Program-made: the position numbers and the translations under genes | In this document: one piece after another, positions 43,491 through 52,934 of the stretch | How the letters are laid out: every line of letters starts with the position of its first letter | How positions within the stretch are numbered: position 1 is the stretch's first letter | The notes under the pieces: model-generated | The model's input: the letters and a program-made list of their open reading frames with translations, nothing else | What the model was told of the DNA's origin: nothing | Databases searched by the model: none | Source of the DNA: Betaproteobacteria bacterium HGW-Betaproteobacteria-16 | GTDB taxonomy: Bacteria > Pseudomonadota > Gammaproteobacteria > Burkholderiales > Burkholderiaceae_C | Assembly: GCA_002840835.1 (NCBI GenBank) | Contig: PHCQ01000029.1 | Coordinates: 1 to 58,753, forward strand | Reading direction: 5' to 3' | Length of the DNA: 58,753 nt

Positions 43491-45695
43491 TCACACAGCG
43501 GGCTTGAGCTTGGCTATCGCCGCTGCTCGTTCCGTCATGTTCGCTTTGACATAGAGACCAGTCGTGGCAAGAGATGCATGGCCAAGAAGGGCTTGAGCTA
43601 CGACGACACCGCCATCAGTTCCGTGCACTACCTGATGAGCAAATGTGTGCCTAAACCAATGTGCTGATGCCTTCAAATATGCATCGGTGCTTCCCGGTAG
43701 CTGTTCTTGTGCAGTGATTGCAACCTCAGAGAAGAACCCCTTCAAAAGCCCATGCAAACGGGAGGCTGACAACGCGCCGTTGTCATTTCCGTTGCGCGGG
43801 GCATCGTGAGGGCGCTGGCCTCGACCAGGCTTGTAGCGAGTGAGCCGTTCATCCAGGATGCTTAAAAGCGGCGTGTCCTTGAGCTCCATCTCCTCGTATT
43901 TCTTTGGCAGTTTCTTCTCTTCGACCAATTTCATGCGATCGTCGTAGTGCGCACGCAGCGCCTCAATCGTTCCTTGTTGAAGGGGCACTGTCCTCTCTCT
44001 TCTACCCTTGCCCGTGAACTTGATCTGATGGTTACTGGTGAGTGAGTTGTCTATCCTCATGGAAGTGATCTGGCCCCATGTGGCATTGACGGCCTCACTC
44101 CTGCGCATGCCGGCGGTCTGAAGCAGTAGGATGATCGCTCGAAGTCGGCGTTTGCGCGGCCCATCGGGCATGGCTTCTAGCGTTGCACGCACGGGGTCCA
44201 GCTCCTCGTTTGCGAACGAACGCATCACATCCATTTGCACCTCCCTTCGGCCGACCCTGCCATCGGGCACTGCGTTCTGCGACAGATACCCGCTTTTGTG
44301 CAGAAACTTGAACAGGTTGGATACCGCTGCCATGGTCAACCGTATGCTTTCCTCACCTTGTGGGCCACGGAAGGGTCGCCATTCCTCTGATATCTGCATA
44401 ACAGTAGTCTTTCCGACCCAGTGGTTGGGCGGGTTTCTCAGGAATTCAATGAACGCCCTGAAGTCGTCATGGCCTAGGTCTGACAGTGCACGACGGCGTT
44501 CGAGGATGGCCCACATCGTCAGCCTGCCAACACTTCGGCGATAGCTCTCGACGGTTGCAGGGGATTTTTCCTCAATGGAGGTCAGCCACTTCTGGACTGC
44601 CTCGCGATCGGTGTGGACATAGAGAGTGTTGGTGGGCCCGCCTCTGAACTCACCGTGGCGTCCATCCAGTTCGAGTGGCCAGCTGAGATGCTCAAGCGGT
44701 ACGAGGGCGCCTGGTGTCTCCACATGCGGCTGATCCGCGGAAAACGGGCGATTGTTGTCAGCGGTAGGCGGAAGGAGACTTTTGTTCAGACTGAGTCCGA
44801 TGTCATCCTCACTATCGATTAACCACAACATGAGCCGCCGAGCCCGAGTTTTCCCACAGCCTGCGAGTTGCCCGTACCACTGAGAACCCCGCTGGTTGAT
44901 CCATGTGAGCAGTTGTGCAAGGGTGCTCACTCCCACGGAGGTGAACTGCTCGGCGATTCGTGGCTCGATCCAGCTGCTGCATGGATCCGAGCCGACTGGT
45001 TTTCGGGAAAGGTGGTCCGATAGCCAACGCAGCGCTGCAAGTCTGTCTACTCGGCTGCCGTAGATAGCATCTGCCTCCGGAATCACCACCTCGGCTTGAG
45101 CAGATGAATGCGTGGATGTGTTTCTCGATCCAGGTGACTCACCTGTCACGCCGTATTCCGCCTGGTACAGATCGATCAGCTCTGACTCTGTGTACATGTC
45201 CGGATCAAAGCGCTGTGCGAACTCCTCAAGCGTCGCCAATGGAGGCGTCGTACAGGACTGTTGTGGATCTCGGATAGTTTGAGGAGCAATCTGTTCTTGA
45301 GTCTGCTGCCCTGGGCCTAAAACGGCATCCAGCGCCTCTTTGGCCCGATCTCTTTCATCGGCGTCGGCCAGTTGTTCAATCGTCATTCGAAGCGCTGCCT
45401 GCAACTGCTCCACGTAGGCCGTAGCGGTGCGGGTATCCATGCTGGCGCGATGGCCAAGGTAGCGTTCGGCCGCACTCTTTGGCGGGACCCCTTCAGCGAC
45501 TGCGCGGAGGAAGACCAGGTCTGACTGCTGGATGCCAGTCTCGGCGATCAGAATTTTGCCGAAAGAACCTTTCGGCCGCCCACGTCGCTTTCTTGTGGGG
45601 GGAGCAGGCTCTTTGATGAATGGACTTTCATCTGCATCCATCGCAACAGTTTCCAGGCGAGGGAGCCTGGCCGAAGGCGGCGTCTCAAGGCTCAT
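43491..45695 (-). CDS. Large tyrosine recombinase/integrase with complete active site
   Basis: 734 aa. I chose 45695 because its ATG overlaps the upstream gene's stop as ATGA; the frame opens at 45764. The first ~330 residues are an N-terminal extension with an AT-hook-like start (RKRRGRPKGSFG) and a DUF3701-like part (AVAEGVPPKSAAERYLGHRA). A SAM-like core-binding domain follows, then the catalytic domain: Arg in GMRRSEAVNATW, Lys in KGRRERTVPL, HWFRHTFAHQ, LLGHASLATTGLYV with the nucleophilic Tyr. It should cut and join DNA at a specific site. Its core is related to the degenerate protein at 51038, on the far side of the Tni genes. Confidence 0.85.
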   Translation of the reverse strand: MSLETPPSARLPRLETVAMDADESPFIKEPAPPTRKRRGRPKGSFGKILIAETGIQQSDLVFLRAVAEGVPPKSAAERYLGHRASMDTRTATAYVEQLQAALRMTIEQLADADERDRAKEALDAVLGPGQQTQEQIAPQTIRDPQQSCTTPPLATLEEFAQRFDPDMYTESELIDLYQAEYGVTGESPGSRNTSTHSSAQAEVVIPEADAIYGSRVDRLAALRWLSDHLSRKPVGSDPCSSWIEPRIAEQFTSVGVSTLAQLLTWINQRGSQWYGQLAGCGKTRARRLMLWLIDSEDDIGLSLNKSLLPPTADNNRPFSADQPHVETPGALVPLEHLSWPLELDGRHGEFRGGPTNTLYVHTDREAVQKWLTSIEEKSPATVESYRRSVGRLTMWAILERRRALSDLGHDDFRAFIEFLRNPPNHWVGKTTVMQISEEWRPFRGPQGEESIRLTMAAVSNLFKFLHKSGYLSQNAVPDGRVGRREVQMDVMRSFANEELDPVRATLEAMPDGPRKRRLRAIILLLQTAGMRRSEAVNATWGQITSMRIDNSLTSNHQIKFTGKGRRERTVPLQQGTIEALRAHYDDRMKLVEEKKLPKKYEEMELKDTPLLSILDERLTRYKPGRGQRPHDAPRNGNDNGALSASRLHGLLKGFFSEVAITAQEQLPGSTDAYLKASAHWFRHTFAHQVVHGTDGGVVVAQALLGHASLATTGLYVKANMTERAAAIAKLKPAV

Positions 45696-45997
45696 ACTTG
45701 GGGCCTTTGAAGAGAGTGGTGTTCTGACTTGGAGAGGTCTGGTCGGCGTGCGATCCATCCACACGGCACATCCTCCGCAGATCGGAGCTTTTCAAACTCC
45801 TCATTGGCCCGACCTGCATCGTCATAGCAAAAGCGCTGCTCCCAACCCCAGGTGTTGCAACCCAAGTACAGAGCACGCGTGAACAAGAGGTCTTGCAACG
45901 CAGCGACGCTTCCGTCGGGCAGGCGTCGAACGAGCAGGTATCTGCCGATCGTCTGAATTTCCTTGCACTCGTCGTCCAAAATGCCTACTGTGCTCAT
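45692..45997 (-). CDS. Small protein coupled to the recombinase (101 aa)
   Basis: MSTVGILDDECKEIQTIGRY: soluble, aromatic middle (YLGCNTWGWEQRFCYDDAGR) and C-terminal CGWIARRPDLSK. The ATGA overlap with the recombinase makes it the first gene of a two-gene operon. It may be an accessory factor for recombination; this rests on position alone. Confidence 0.55.
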   Translation of the reverse strand: MSTVGILDDECKEIQTIGRYLLVRRLPDGSVAALQDLLFTRALYLGCNTWGWEQRFCYDDAGRANEEFEKLRSAEDVPCGWIARRPDLSKSEHHSLQRPQV

Positions 45998-46205
45998 GTG
46001 TTCGATTGGTAGGAGGGCGACTCAAGCTCGACAGGCACCATGAGAAAGTTGATGGCACTGCGTACTGGTCTTGGGTACAACTCTGTGAAAGTCAGAGGCC
46101 CAGAAAGTAGAAAATCGTCTGAATAACTAAAGTTGTTAACGGTGGCCGCCCACTTGGTGACGGTCGCTTCAGAGTGAAGAGCATGACGGCAGTGGGGACA
46201 TCTCT

Positions 46206-46273
46206 TGTCATTTTCTCTACCAAAGATGTTAATTGCTGAACTAGGAAAGTGAAGATGTTATTCGGTCACTGAC
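46206..46273 (+). repeat. Candidate left end of a Tni-type transposon
   Basis: TGTCATTTTC at 46206-46215 is identical to the first ten bases of the Tn5053/Tn402 terminal repeats as I know them, and it lies just before tniA as in those elements. AAGATGTTA occurs twice inside it (46223 and 46252), which could be transposase sites. I found no matching right end, so this is tentative. Confidence 0.4.
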
Positions 46274-48325
46274 ATGCCTAAAGCTCGTCACTACGGCACT
46301 CCTGAGAGGGTACTTCTGGGCGTCGTCCGTGACCAAATCGATACGTCAACGTGGGAGTCGCTGGATGAAGGGGGCCTATCCGACGAGTACAAAAGGCTCT
46401 ATAAGGCCAGGAAGGCCGGTGTAGAAGCCTTCTTCCGCGGGGCGAGCGGCCGAGAAATCAAAGAAGTCTCGGGCTTTTCAAGAACGCAAATCTACCGCCT
46501 CATTACCGAGCGGTGCCTCGCCGTCTACAAGGACGGACTGCCGGCAGGCTGGCGCGGGCTCAAACCACATGAGCGCCTGGTTCCCTACACGCGTACGGCA
46601 CCGCTCACCCCAGACCCATGGGGCGCAGGAACCGCTGGTGCACTTCAGTTGCTATTCGCCACGAAGGGCGGGCATGAACTGAGGACGCGATTTGAGAAAC
46701 GGATCCTGGGGAAGATTGGACTGAAAGACAAGCTCAGCTCCAGGAAGTACGCAAAACAAGAACTCGTCGTCTGGTTCCTGAAGGAGGCGCGGTGCCTGTT
46801 CGAAGTACCAGAAGAACACTGGCCGTTTGATCGAGAAAAGCAAGGCAGGGTCACTCTGAGCAAGTTCATCGAGCAAGTGCTCGATCAGCATCCGCACACA
46901 GCGCGCGAATTGGTGGGTGGGCCAGAGGCAGTCAAGAAGGCCAAGGCAGGAGATGGTGTGGATCGTCCAAAGCTTCGGCTCCTCGAGCGAGTGGAGTGTG
47001 ATGCCCACAAAGTGGACGTACGGTGCGTCATCAACGTCCCGAACCCAGCGGGCGGGTGGTCACAGCGCCTTGTTCATCGAATCTGGGTGATAGTGATCGA
47101 GGAAGTTGCGGCCCGTTGCGTTCTCGGATGCGCCATCTCAATCCGAAAAGAGCCTTCGAAGGAAGATGTTTTGCGTGCCATGCGCAACGCACTACGACGC
47201 TGGGAACCGCGGAACTCAAGCCTCGTGAAGGATCGCACATACCACCCCAATGCAGGGTACCCCAGCAAACTGGACCCTCACTATGTCGGCGCCTGCTGGA
47301 ACACGATGAGTGTGGACGGCGCTCTCGCCAACACCTGCAAGACCGTGCGCAGCATCTTGAAGGGCGTCGTCGATGCGGACCTAATAAGCCCGCTGAAGCA
47401 GGATGGGAGCTACGCGCAACGCCGAAGTCTGGACGACCGCCCGTACATCGAGACGTTCTTTCGCATCTTCCCCAAGGCGATGGCTCGGCTATCTCCGGGG
47501 ACCGGAGCCAATCCCAAGGAGCGCAGGGGTCGCGATCCGGAGGGTGCGGCGGTCGCATCGAATTTTCAGTTCGAGTACCTGGAAGACTTGCTCGACATAC
47601 TGGTGGCCAACTACAACGGCACACCCCATTCGAGCTTGGGCTATCGCACCCCACTGGAGCAGTTTGCTTTTCTGGCGCGTCGCGAACCCGGCCTCATTCG
47701 AACTGCCGATCCTGGAGAAGTTTCGAGACTGCTATCCACCCGAAAGAAGTGCCGTGTATTGGCCGCAAAATCTGGGACAAAGGTCCACGTCAATTTTTAC
47801 AATGCGGAGTACTCGGCCGAATGGTTGAAGTCCCGTCGAGACTTGTTCGGCGAGCACGTAGACGTGTACCTTGAAGATGACTACGACGCGAGGTTCGTCA
47901 CAGTCTCACATTGAGGTCAAATTTACGGAGTGCTACGCGCATCGCCTCCTTGGCACCAGTCGCCCCACACCCTGTATATGCGCACCGCAATCAAAGGGTT
48001 GGCCAAGAAGAAGCTCATCTATCTCTCGAGCTTGGATGACCCCATTACTCAACTCTGTGAGCAGGCAGAACGGGAGCCGGTCGGCAAGATGAAGGTCCAT
48101 CCTGCGTACCTAGAGGCGAGGCGTGTCTTCATGCATTTCGCAGGGAAAGTGGACGTCGCGGCCTCACCATCGGAGGAAACGGCCACGCCTGGCGCGCCAC
48201 ATAGTGCAGACGGCCGCCGGACTCGTGGCACGGTGGAGAACGAAGCTGCGGCCTCGAGCTCCCCAGCACCATCGTGTTCGCCCATTACCCGCCGCAAGGC
48301 GATCAACACCGGGCAAAGGCAATGA
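46274..48325 (+). pseudogene. TniA/TnsB-family DDE transposase with in-frame stop
   Basis: The open part (546 aa, to TGA 47912-47914) has a helix-turn-helix (IKEVSGFSRTQIYRLITER) and the retroviral-integrase core with acidic residues in LLERVECDAHKVDV, NTMSVDGALAN and RPYIETFFRIFPKA, then the beta-barrel region. After the TGA the same frame continues from 47915 to 48325, and GQIYGVLRASPPWHQSPHTL then KLIYLSSLDDPI is what the family shows next. The full product would be 683 aa, a normal TnsB length. The C-terminal part is where TnsB contacts TnsC, so the truncated protein may be inactive unless the stop is read through. The ATGA overlap with the next gene is intact. Confidence 0.8.
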
Positions 48326-49299
48326 GCGAGCCACTCATCCCGGACGGTCTCGATCCAACCCACCCGGTCGTGCGCAAGGAGTATTCGCTGTTCACCGCCA
48401 GCATCGAGTCTACGGTCGACTCCGTAGGCGCTTGGATAGACCAACGGGCAAAGGGTGGGGTTATCCTTGGGCCCTCTCAGTATGGCAAGTCCAACGGGCT
48501 TGCCAACTGGCTGCAAGCTGAATTGCAGAGGCGCCTACGAGGCGAGGTGCCTTTGACGTTCTGGTCCTATGAGCCCTCTGGTTCGGCCTCGCAATTGCAC
48601 AACAAACTGCGTCGGGCCGCTGGCGGGGGGCATCCGTTGCGGCAAAAGCGGGACGCCCTGAGCGATCTGGTGGAGAAGCTCATTGCGCGCGCCTACCGCA
48701 GCGATGCCAAGTACACCATGATCATTGTCGATGAGGCGCAGGCCATGACCGAGCGGGAGTGGATCTGGATGGTGCAGTTGCACTCGCGCGTTGAGCTCGA
48801 GGGAATCCAGCTTGCTGTCGTACCTGTGATCTCGCTTCAGTTCAATCAGCGACCGTACGAACTGGCGCATACGGGAAGCGCGCACGCCAGCGCGCGCTTC
48901 ATGCTGTATGAGCATCAGTTCCATGGAATGCGTAGCGTCGAAGAGCTTCGCGCAGTGCTGCTTGGCTATGACGAGGACAGCGAGTGGCCGGCGGGTTCCG
49001 GTATCTCATACACGGCTGGCATCGCCCCGCGCCCGTTTGAGGCCGGTCTCAGACTAAGCTCCTATGCCTCCCAACTCTGGACCGCGCTCTTCCAGAACTT
49101 GCCAAGTGGCTACAAGGGGCCATATGACTATCCGATGCAGTCAGTTGCTCTGGCCGCGAGGAATGTCCTGATGCGACTTGCAACTTCAGATTCGGCGTGG
49201 GAAAGCTGCGTCACTCAGGACGCATGGAACCAGGCGGTGGCGATGACAGGACACAAGGCCCACATGGCGCTTGTGAGCTTGTATGCGGGGCACCGCTAG
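48322..49299 (+). CDS. TniB/TnsC-family transposition ATPase
   Basis: 325 aa. AAA+ ATPase that bridges target selector and transposase. Walker A GPSQYGKS at ~49-57, Walker B YTMIIVDEAQ at ~130-139, then a sensor-type segment (LAVVPVISLQFNQRP). The ATG overlaps the TnsB C-terminal frame as ATGA, showing that ribosomes are expected to reach 48325. The product is intact. Confidence 0.85.
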   Translation: MSEPLIPDGLDPTHPVVRKEYSLFTASIESTVDSVGAWIDQRAKGGVILGPSQYGKSNGLANWLQAELQRRLRGEVPLTFWSYEPSGSASQLHNKLRRAAGGGHPLRQKRDALSDLVEKLIARAYRSDAKYTMIIVDEAQAMTEREWIWMVQLHSRVELEGIQLAVVPVISLQFNQRPYELAHTGSAHASARFMLYEHQFHGMRSVEELRAVLLGYDEDSEWPAGSGISYTAGIAPRPFEAGLRLSSYASQLWTALFQNLPSGYKGPYDYPMQSVALAARNVLMRLATSDSAWESCVTQDAWNQAVAMTGHKAHMALVSLYAGHR

Positions 49300-51067
49300 G
49301 CGCTCTGACCCTCGCTCCGACGCGCTGGTTACCTTCAACTGGCACGTGGGGACGCTACAGCCGTATTCGTCGCTTTGGCTGATCATGCATCGGCTCGCGC
49401 TGATGAACCAGATATCCATCGCTGAGGTGCGTTCGATTTCGAAGACCGGGAGCTTCTCCACTCGGATGCACAGCCTTACCGAAAACACAAACACCCTCGA
49501 TGTCGGGGTCTTGGCGGCTGCCATCGGAGAGCGGCCGCAGGCCCTGACTTTCTCCACGATGCAGCCGTTCGCTGCTTGGACGCGCAGGTACTTCCTCACC
49601 ACATCGATTCAATACTGTCCAGCGTGCCTCGCCCTCGGGTTTCATTCTGTTTTTCAGTGCCTGAAGCTGATGAAACGGTGCCCCCTGCACGGAGAGTGGC
49701 TGCGACAACATTGTTCTTGTGGGGCACCCATCAGTGCCTGCGTTTCCGCCTCGTTGTACAGGGATGCCGGCATGTGCCGCAAATGCTTTCATCGATTTCT
49801 CGACGTTCGTCAGGCTCGACGACCGAGCATGCCTGAGGAGAACCTTTCTGCGTTCGACGAGGTCAGGGACTGGCTACTTGGTCTCGGCAGCCGTGTGTCC
49901 ACTATGGTCTCGGAAGATTTGAGCCACGAGTTGCCGAGCGTGCGCGTCGAAGCAGCGGCGGAGTTAGCAACGCGGACATTGTCCCTGCAGTACCCCAGAT
50001 GTCTAGTTCCCGAGCCCGTACCTCCACACGCCGAAACGGTCCACTCCATCCAATCGCCTTGGGCCTCATGCGGGCCAGAGTCTGCTGAACCTCGTGCGTC
50101 CCCCAAGAGGGTGGTGTTTTGCGCCATTGATCGCTACATGCGGCGCCACTTGCTCCGTGGTCAACGGTGGATCACGCGACTGGCGATGCACGCGGACGCA
50201 CAGTACATTGCCCACCAGATCGCATACGAGCCCGACGCGCTTCTCGCATGGACCTATCTCCTGTGGTTGATGGCAATTTTCCAGTCATGTAGCCTGCGAA
50301 GTGTTCGCTGCCGAGACGCATATCAGGCGTATCAGCGCGGCATTCGTGTGCCCGGTTGCAATGTGTACAAGGGGCCAAGCTGGGACGCGCGGACCATCGA
50401 GTGGCTTCAATATCATGCCGCCGAAACCAGCCTCCTGGCTGTTTGGAGGGATCTGCATCAAGCTGCCCTCGCCATGTCGCGGAACGAAGACCCCCGGTGG
50501 GGGCCCAACATCGCCAATGCTGCGGGGCGCTTTCAGTGGTTGGGCCTACAGCACACAAATGGAATCGTCGAGTTCGCTGCGGTGCAGAGCATGGGGGTTA
50601 GGTTCGGCTACGCGGTGCAACCGCCCAAGGCACATCAACGCCCACCTCAAATTGCAACTCCGCGCAAAAGCGATGTGGCGCTGAGAGGCATGTCGCGGCG
50701 TGGGCTGTTCAAACTGCCGGACGGCGACTGGAAGGCGGGCTCTCTGACTTTACCGACCAAGAAGGAGCTTCCTCAACTGAAGGTTCACCACTTGCTGCAC
50801 GTGGAAGACCCGCTGCACTTCATCGTCGTTCACCGCAGCGGCGCCAAAGGGTACTTCGCGGCAAGGCTGGTTGAGTTCGGTCTTGAAGGAAGAGGCGTAG
50901 ACCCGCGTTCAGCAGTGGAATCGTTGCGAACTGCGGTCCGCCAATACACAAGGCAGTACGGGACCCCATGGAAGCTGACGTTGCCCAGCGTAGTATTGGA
51001 GGGTCGACTCCTGCGACACGAGGGTCAGCAATGCCTTTCAAACGAAGGCTTGGCGCCCCACGAATAA
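49283..51067 (+). CDS. TniQ/TnsD-family target-selection protein
   Basis: 594 aa. The TniQ domain begins with FNWHVGTLQPYSSLWLIMHR and the zinc-finger part is clear: YCPACLALGFHSVFQ, KRCPLHGEWLRQHCSCG, and a further pair MCRKCFH. The C-terminal ~350 residues would bind target DNA; the length is nearer TnsD than short TniQ. It overlaps the ATPase gene by 17 bases. The start at 49283 lacks a strong ribosome site and may rely on coupling. Confidence 0.8.
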   Translation: MRGTARRSDPRSDALVTFNWHVGTLQPYSSLWLIMHRLALMNQISIAEVRSISKTGSFSTRMHSLTENTNTLDVGVLAAAIGERPQALTFSTMQPFAAWTRRYFLTTSIQYCPACLALGFHSVFQCLKLMKRCPLHGEWLRQHCSCGAPISACVSASLYRDAGMCRKCFHRFLDVRQARRPSMPEENLSAFDEVRDWLLGLGSRVSTMVSEDLSHELPSVRVEAAAELATRTLSLQYPRCLVPEPVPPHAETVHSIQSPWASCGPESAEPRASPKRVVFCAIDRYMRRHLLRGQRWITRLAMHADAQYIAHQIAYEPDALLAWTYLLWLMAIFQSCSLRSVRCRDAYQAYQRGIRVPGCNVYKGPSWDARTIEWLQYHAAETSLLAVWRDLHQAALAMSRNEDPRWGPNIANAAGRFQWLGLQHTNGIVEFAAVQSMGVRFGYAVQPPKAHQRPPQIATPRKSDVALRGMSRRGLFKLPDGDWKAGSLTLPTKKELPQLKVHHLLHVEDPLHFIVVHRSGAKGYFAARLVEFGLEGRGVDPRSAVESLRTAVRQYTRQYGTPWKLTLPSVVLEGRLLRHEGQQCLSNEGLAPHE

Positions 51068-52255
51068 CTGAAGCAGTTCAAGTTCCTCCTGTTTGGGCTC
51101 GTCGACGAACTCGTGGGTCGCATTGCCGAGCGCCTTGTCCAAGAGGATCATCTTTCTGCGCTCAGGCGTCTGACGGCTTGGGTCATCAAGCCAGGACTTA
51201 GCTCTTTCCAGGAATGCCGAGGCTTGCTCGCCGGTCATTTCGTGGGCAATGTCCTCGAAGAATTGCCATGCGAAGCGGGCCAAGACTCGCTGGCGGATGC
51301 TGCCGATAACGTTGGGCTTAGTCGGAAAATCTTTGGCGTAAATTGGCTCTGCGGCGGCAACTTCGCGGACGCCGCCGAGTACGATCGCGCCGATCAAAGG
51401 CACTGCGGCGTCCGGCACGTTCTCGAATCGTCCCAAACTCGTCTCCGCGATGAGCCGGACGCGGTCCGCGAAGTGTGCTTCGATTGCGGCCCAAGTTTCC
51501 TGGTCGACGGGCCGGAGGACACCGTCACTCACTGGGACTGCGAAGCCTGGAATCGGTGTTTGAATGCGGACCAGGGATTCGAAGGCCAAGCCCACGACGT
51601 CTTGCTGCCGGAGGTGACTGCGCCGCATCAGCAAAATGGCAGCACGTGTGCGTCGCGCGGAGATGTTGTCAGCATGGACCTTCAGCCGGGCCTCGATCAG
51701 TTGCCAGTCCCGGGTTGTCAGCCAATGGATAGAGCGGGCGACGGCTTTTGACTTGTAGCCGTACGTGGGGTCAACCCGCAAGTACCCCGCATAGAGCCAG
51801 TCATGGTAGAGCATGCGTACGACCTTCATCGCCATCACAATGCTACGCGGACCAAGAGGCCCTCTCATCGGACGCCATTGGATGGACAGGCGCTTGACAG
51901 TCGCCCTCGACCGCCAGTGCGCGGGGGGCGCCGCAAGGAATGCCTCGTACTCGACGAAGTCCGCTGGTTGCATCGACGACATGGCCGTCTTGCGTTCCAG
52001 TACCGCCCAAAGCATGAAGCGCTCAACCTCACGCGTGTACAACGCGAGCGTTTGCTTCGGAAGGCCGCGCCGATAGATGCTCTCGATCCAGGCACGCAAC
52101 GCCTCAAGGTCGTTCTCGGCTCGGTACGCGTTCTCGCCGTTCGACCTGAAGATACCGTTCTGGCCTGAGAGCCGTGCTACTTCGTTGCCGTCTTCCACCT
52201 TTCCTCCGGAACTCAGCATCCAAACTTCTGCATGAGCGTGGAAGTTGACCTCCAC
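51038..52255 (-). CDS. Degenerate tyrosine-recombinase-like protein
   Basis: 405 aa. The core-binding domain matches the large recombinase: YTREVERFMLWAVLERKTAM aligns with its YRRSVGRLTMWAILERRRAL, followed by a shared WRPMRGPLG / WRPFRGPQG. The motif-I arginine may survive in SHLRQQDVV, but the HxxR box, GH box and terminal tyrosine are not present, so it should not recombine DNA alone. Its 3' end overlaps the TniQ gene by 30 bases (convergent). It may be a DNA-binding accessory of the transposon. Confidence 0.7.
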   Translation of the reverse strand: MEVNFHAHAEVWMLSSGGKVEDGNEVARLSGQNGIFRSNGENAYRAENDLEALRAWIESIYRRGLPKQTLALYTREVERFMLWAVLERKTAMSSMQPADFVEYEAFLAAPPAHWRSRATVKRLSIQWRPMRGPLGPRSIVMAMKVVRMLYHDWLYAGYLRVDPTYGYKSKAVARSIHWLTTRDWQLIEARLKVHADNISARRTRAAILLMRRSHLRQQDVVGLAFESLVRIQTPIPGFAVPVSDGVLRPVDQETWAAIEAHFADRVRLIAETSLGRFENVPDAAVPLIGAIVLGGVREVAAAEPIYAKDFPTKPNVIGSIRQRVLARFAWQFFEDIAHEMTGEQASAFLERAKSWLDDPSRQTPERRKMILLDKALGNATHEFVDEPKQEELELLQLFVGRQAFV

Positions 52256-52934
52256 GGACAGTGGTACCTCAATGTTAGTCTAGGCTGACCTGCTCTGGCT
52301 GTGAACAATCTGCCGATCTGTACTGTGAGGCCGGCACGCAATGCTGTTGCCGTTTGTCGGAACAGTTATGCATCTAGTGCGTTGTCTCTCCGTACTGCCT
52401 GCGGGTAGCCGCGAAACAGCGCTACTCAGTCCAGCACACGGGTCACGTACTGGCCTGAGACGCTGAAGTCCACTTTCTATTGGCTGAAGTCATCACCACC
52501 GTGAGGTGCCGACGGCGCGGTGGTGACAAGCGCGAGGTGCTGACCAGATCAGATGCCCATGTCCTTTAGGACTCATATCTACCAGAATATACACATGTAT
52601 ATCAGGTACTTGATATACATCGACTGCGTTCACATCGAGGCCGACATCGATATCGAGGCGCGCGATGACGACGACCTCCGCTCATAGGCTCAACCTTTGA
52701 CGCGGCGCGGCCTGCCTAACGAGCCCACCACAGCAGCACAACTTATCCTTTGGGGGTAGGCAGACGTACCCAGGATCGGTCTGGCCGCCCACTTTAGATC
52801 GACATGCCGAGTGCAAGTGGATTGCTTTGAGGCGCGCTTTACAAGTGGCCGGCATCCGGGTCAAAGTGAAGCACCCGCAGATCGTCGCGCTCAAGTACGA
52901 GGCAGGCGCGTGACCGGTCCCATGCATGCTCGTC
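52256..52934. other. Non-coding gap with a dyad site and a gene remnant
   Basis: No complete gene. GCTGAAGTC is repeated directly at 52462-52470 and 52483-52491. GTCATCACCACC... pairs with GGTGGTGAC near 52490-52530. A 26-base dyad is at 52595-52620 (listed separately). At about 52803-52913 an open tail reads QVAGIRVKVKHPQIVALKYE then AGA and stop, the end of some lost gene. The junction between the transposition module and the Cus region must lie here. Confidence 0.4.
52595..52620. promoter_or_regulatory. Dyad ATGTATATCA-N6-TGATATACAT, possible recombination site or operator
   Basis: Perfect 10-bp arms around a 6-base centre GGTACT. This is the geometry of tyrosine-recombinase core sites such as dif (11-6-11), and two recombinase-type genes are nearby. 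It could equally be a repressor operator, since the surroundings are AT-rich and promoter-like. Confidence 0.4.

Noticed and set aside
47023..47874. 283-codon frame overlapping the TnsB gene
   Set aside because: Alternative frame without family similarity; the DDE frame is well supported.
52525..52535. TGACA near 52525 as right transposon end
   Set aside because: It does not extend into an inverse of TGTCATTTTC and no TCTCT duplication follows it.
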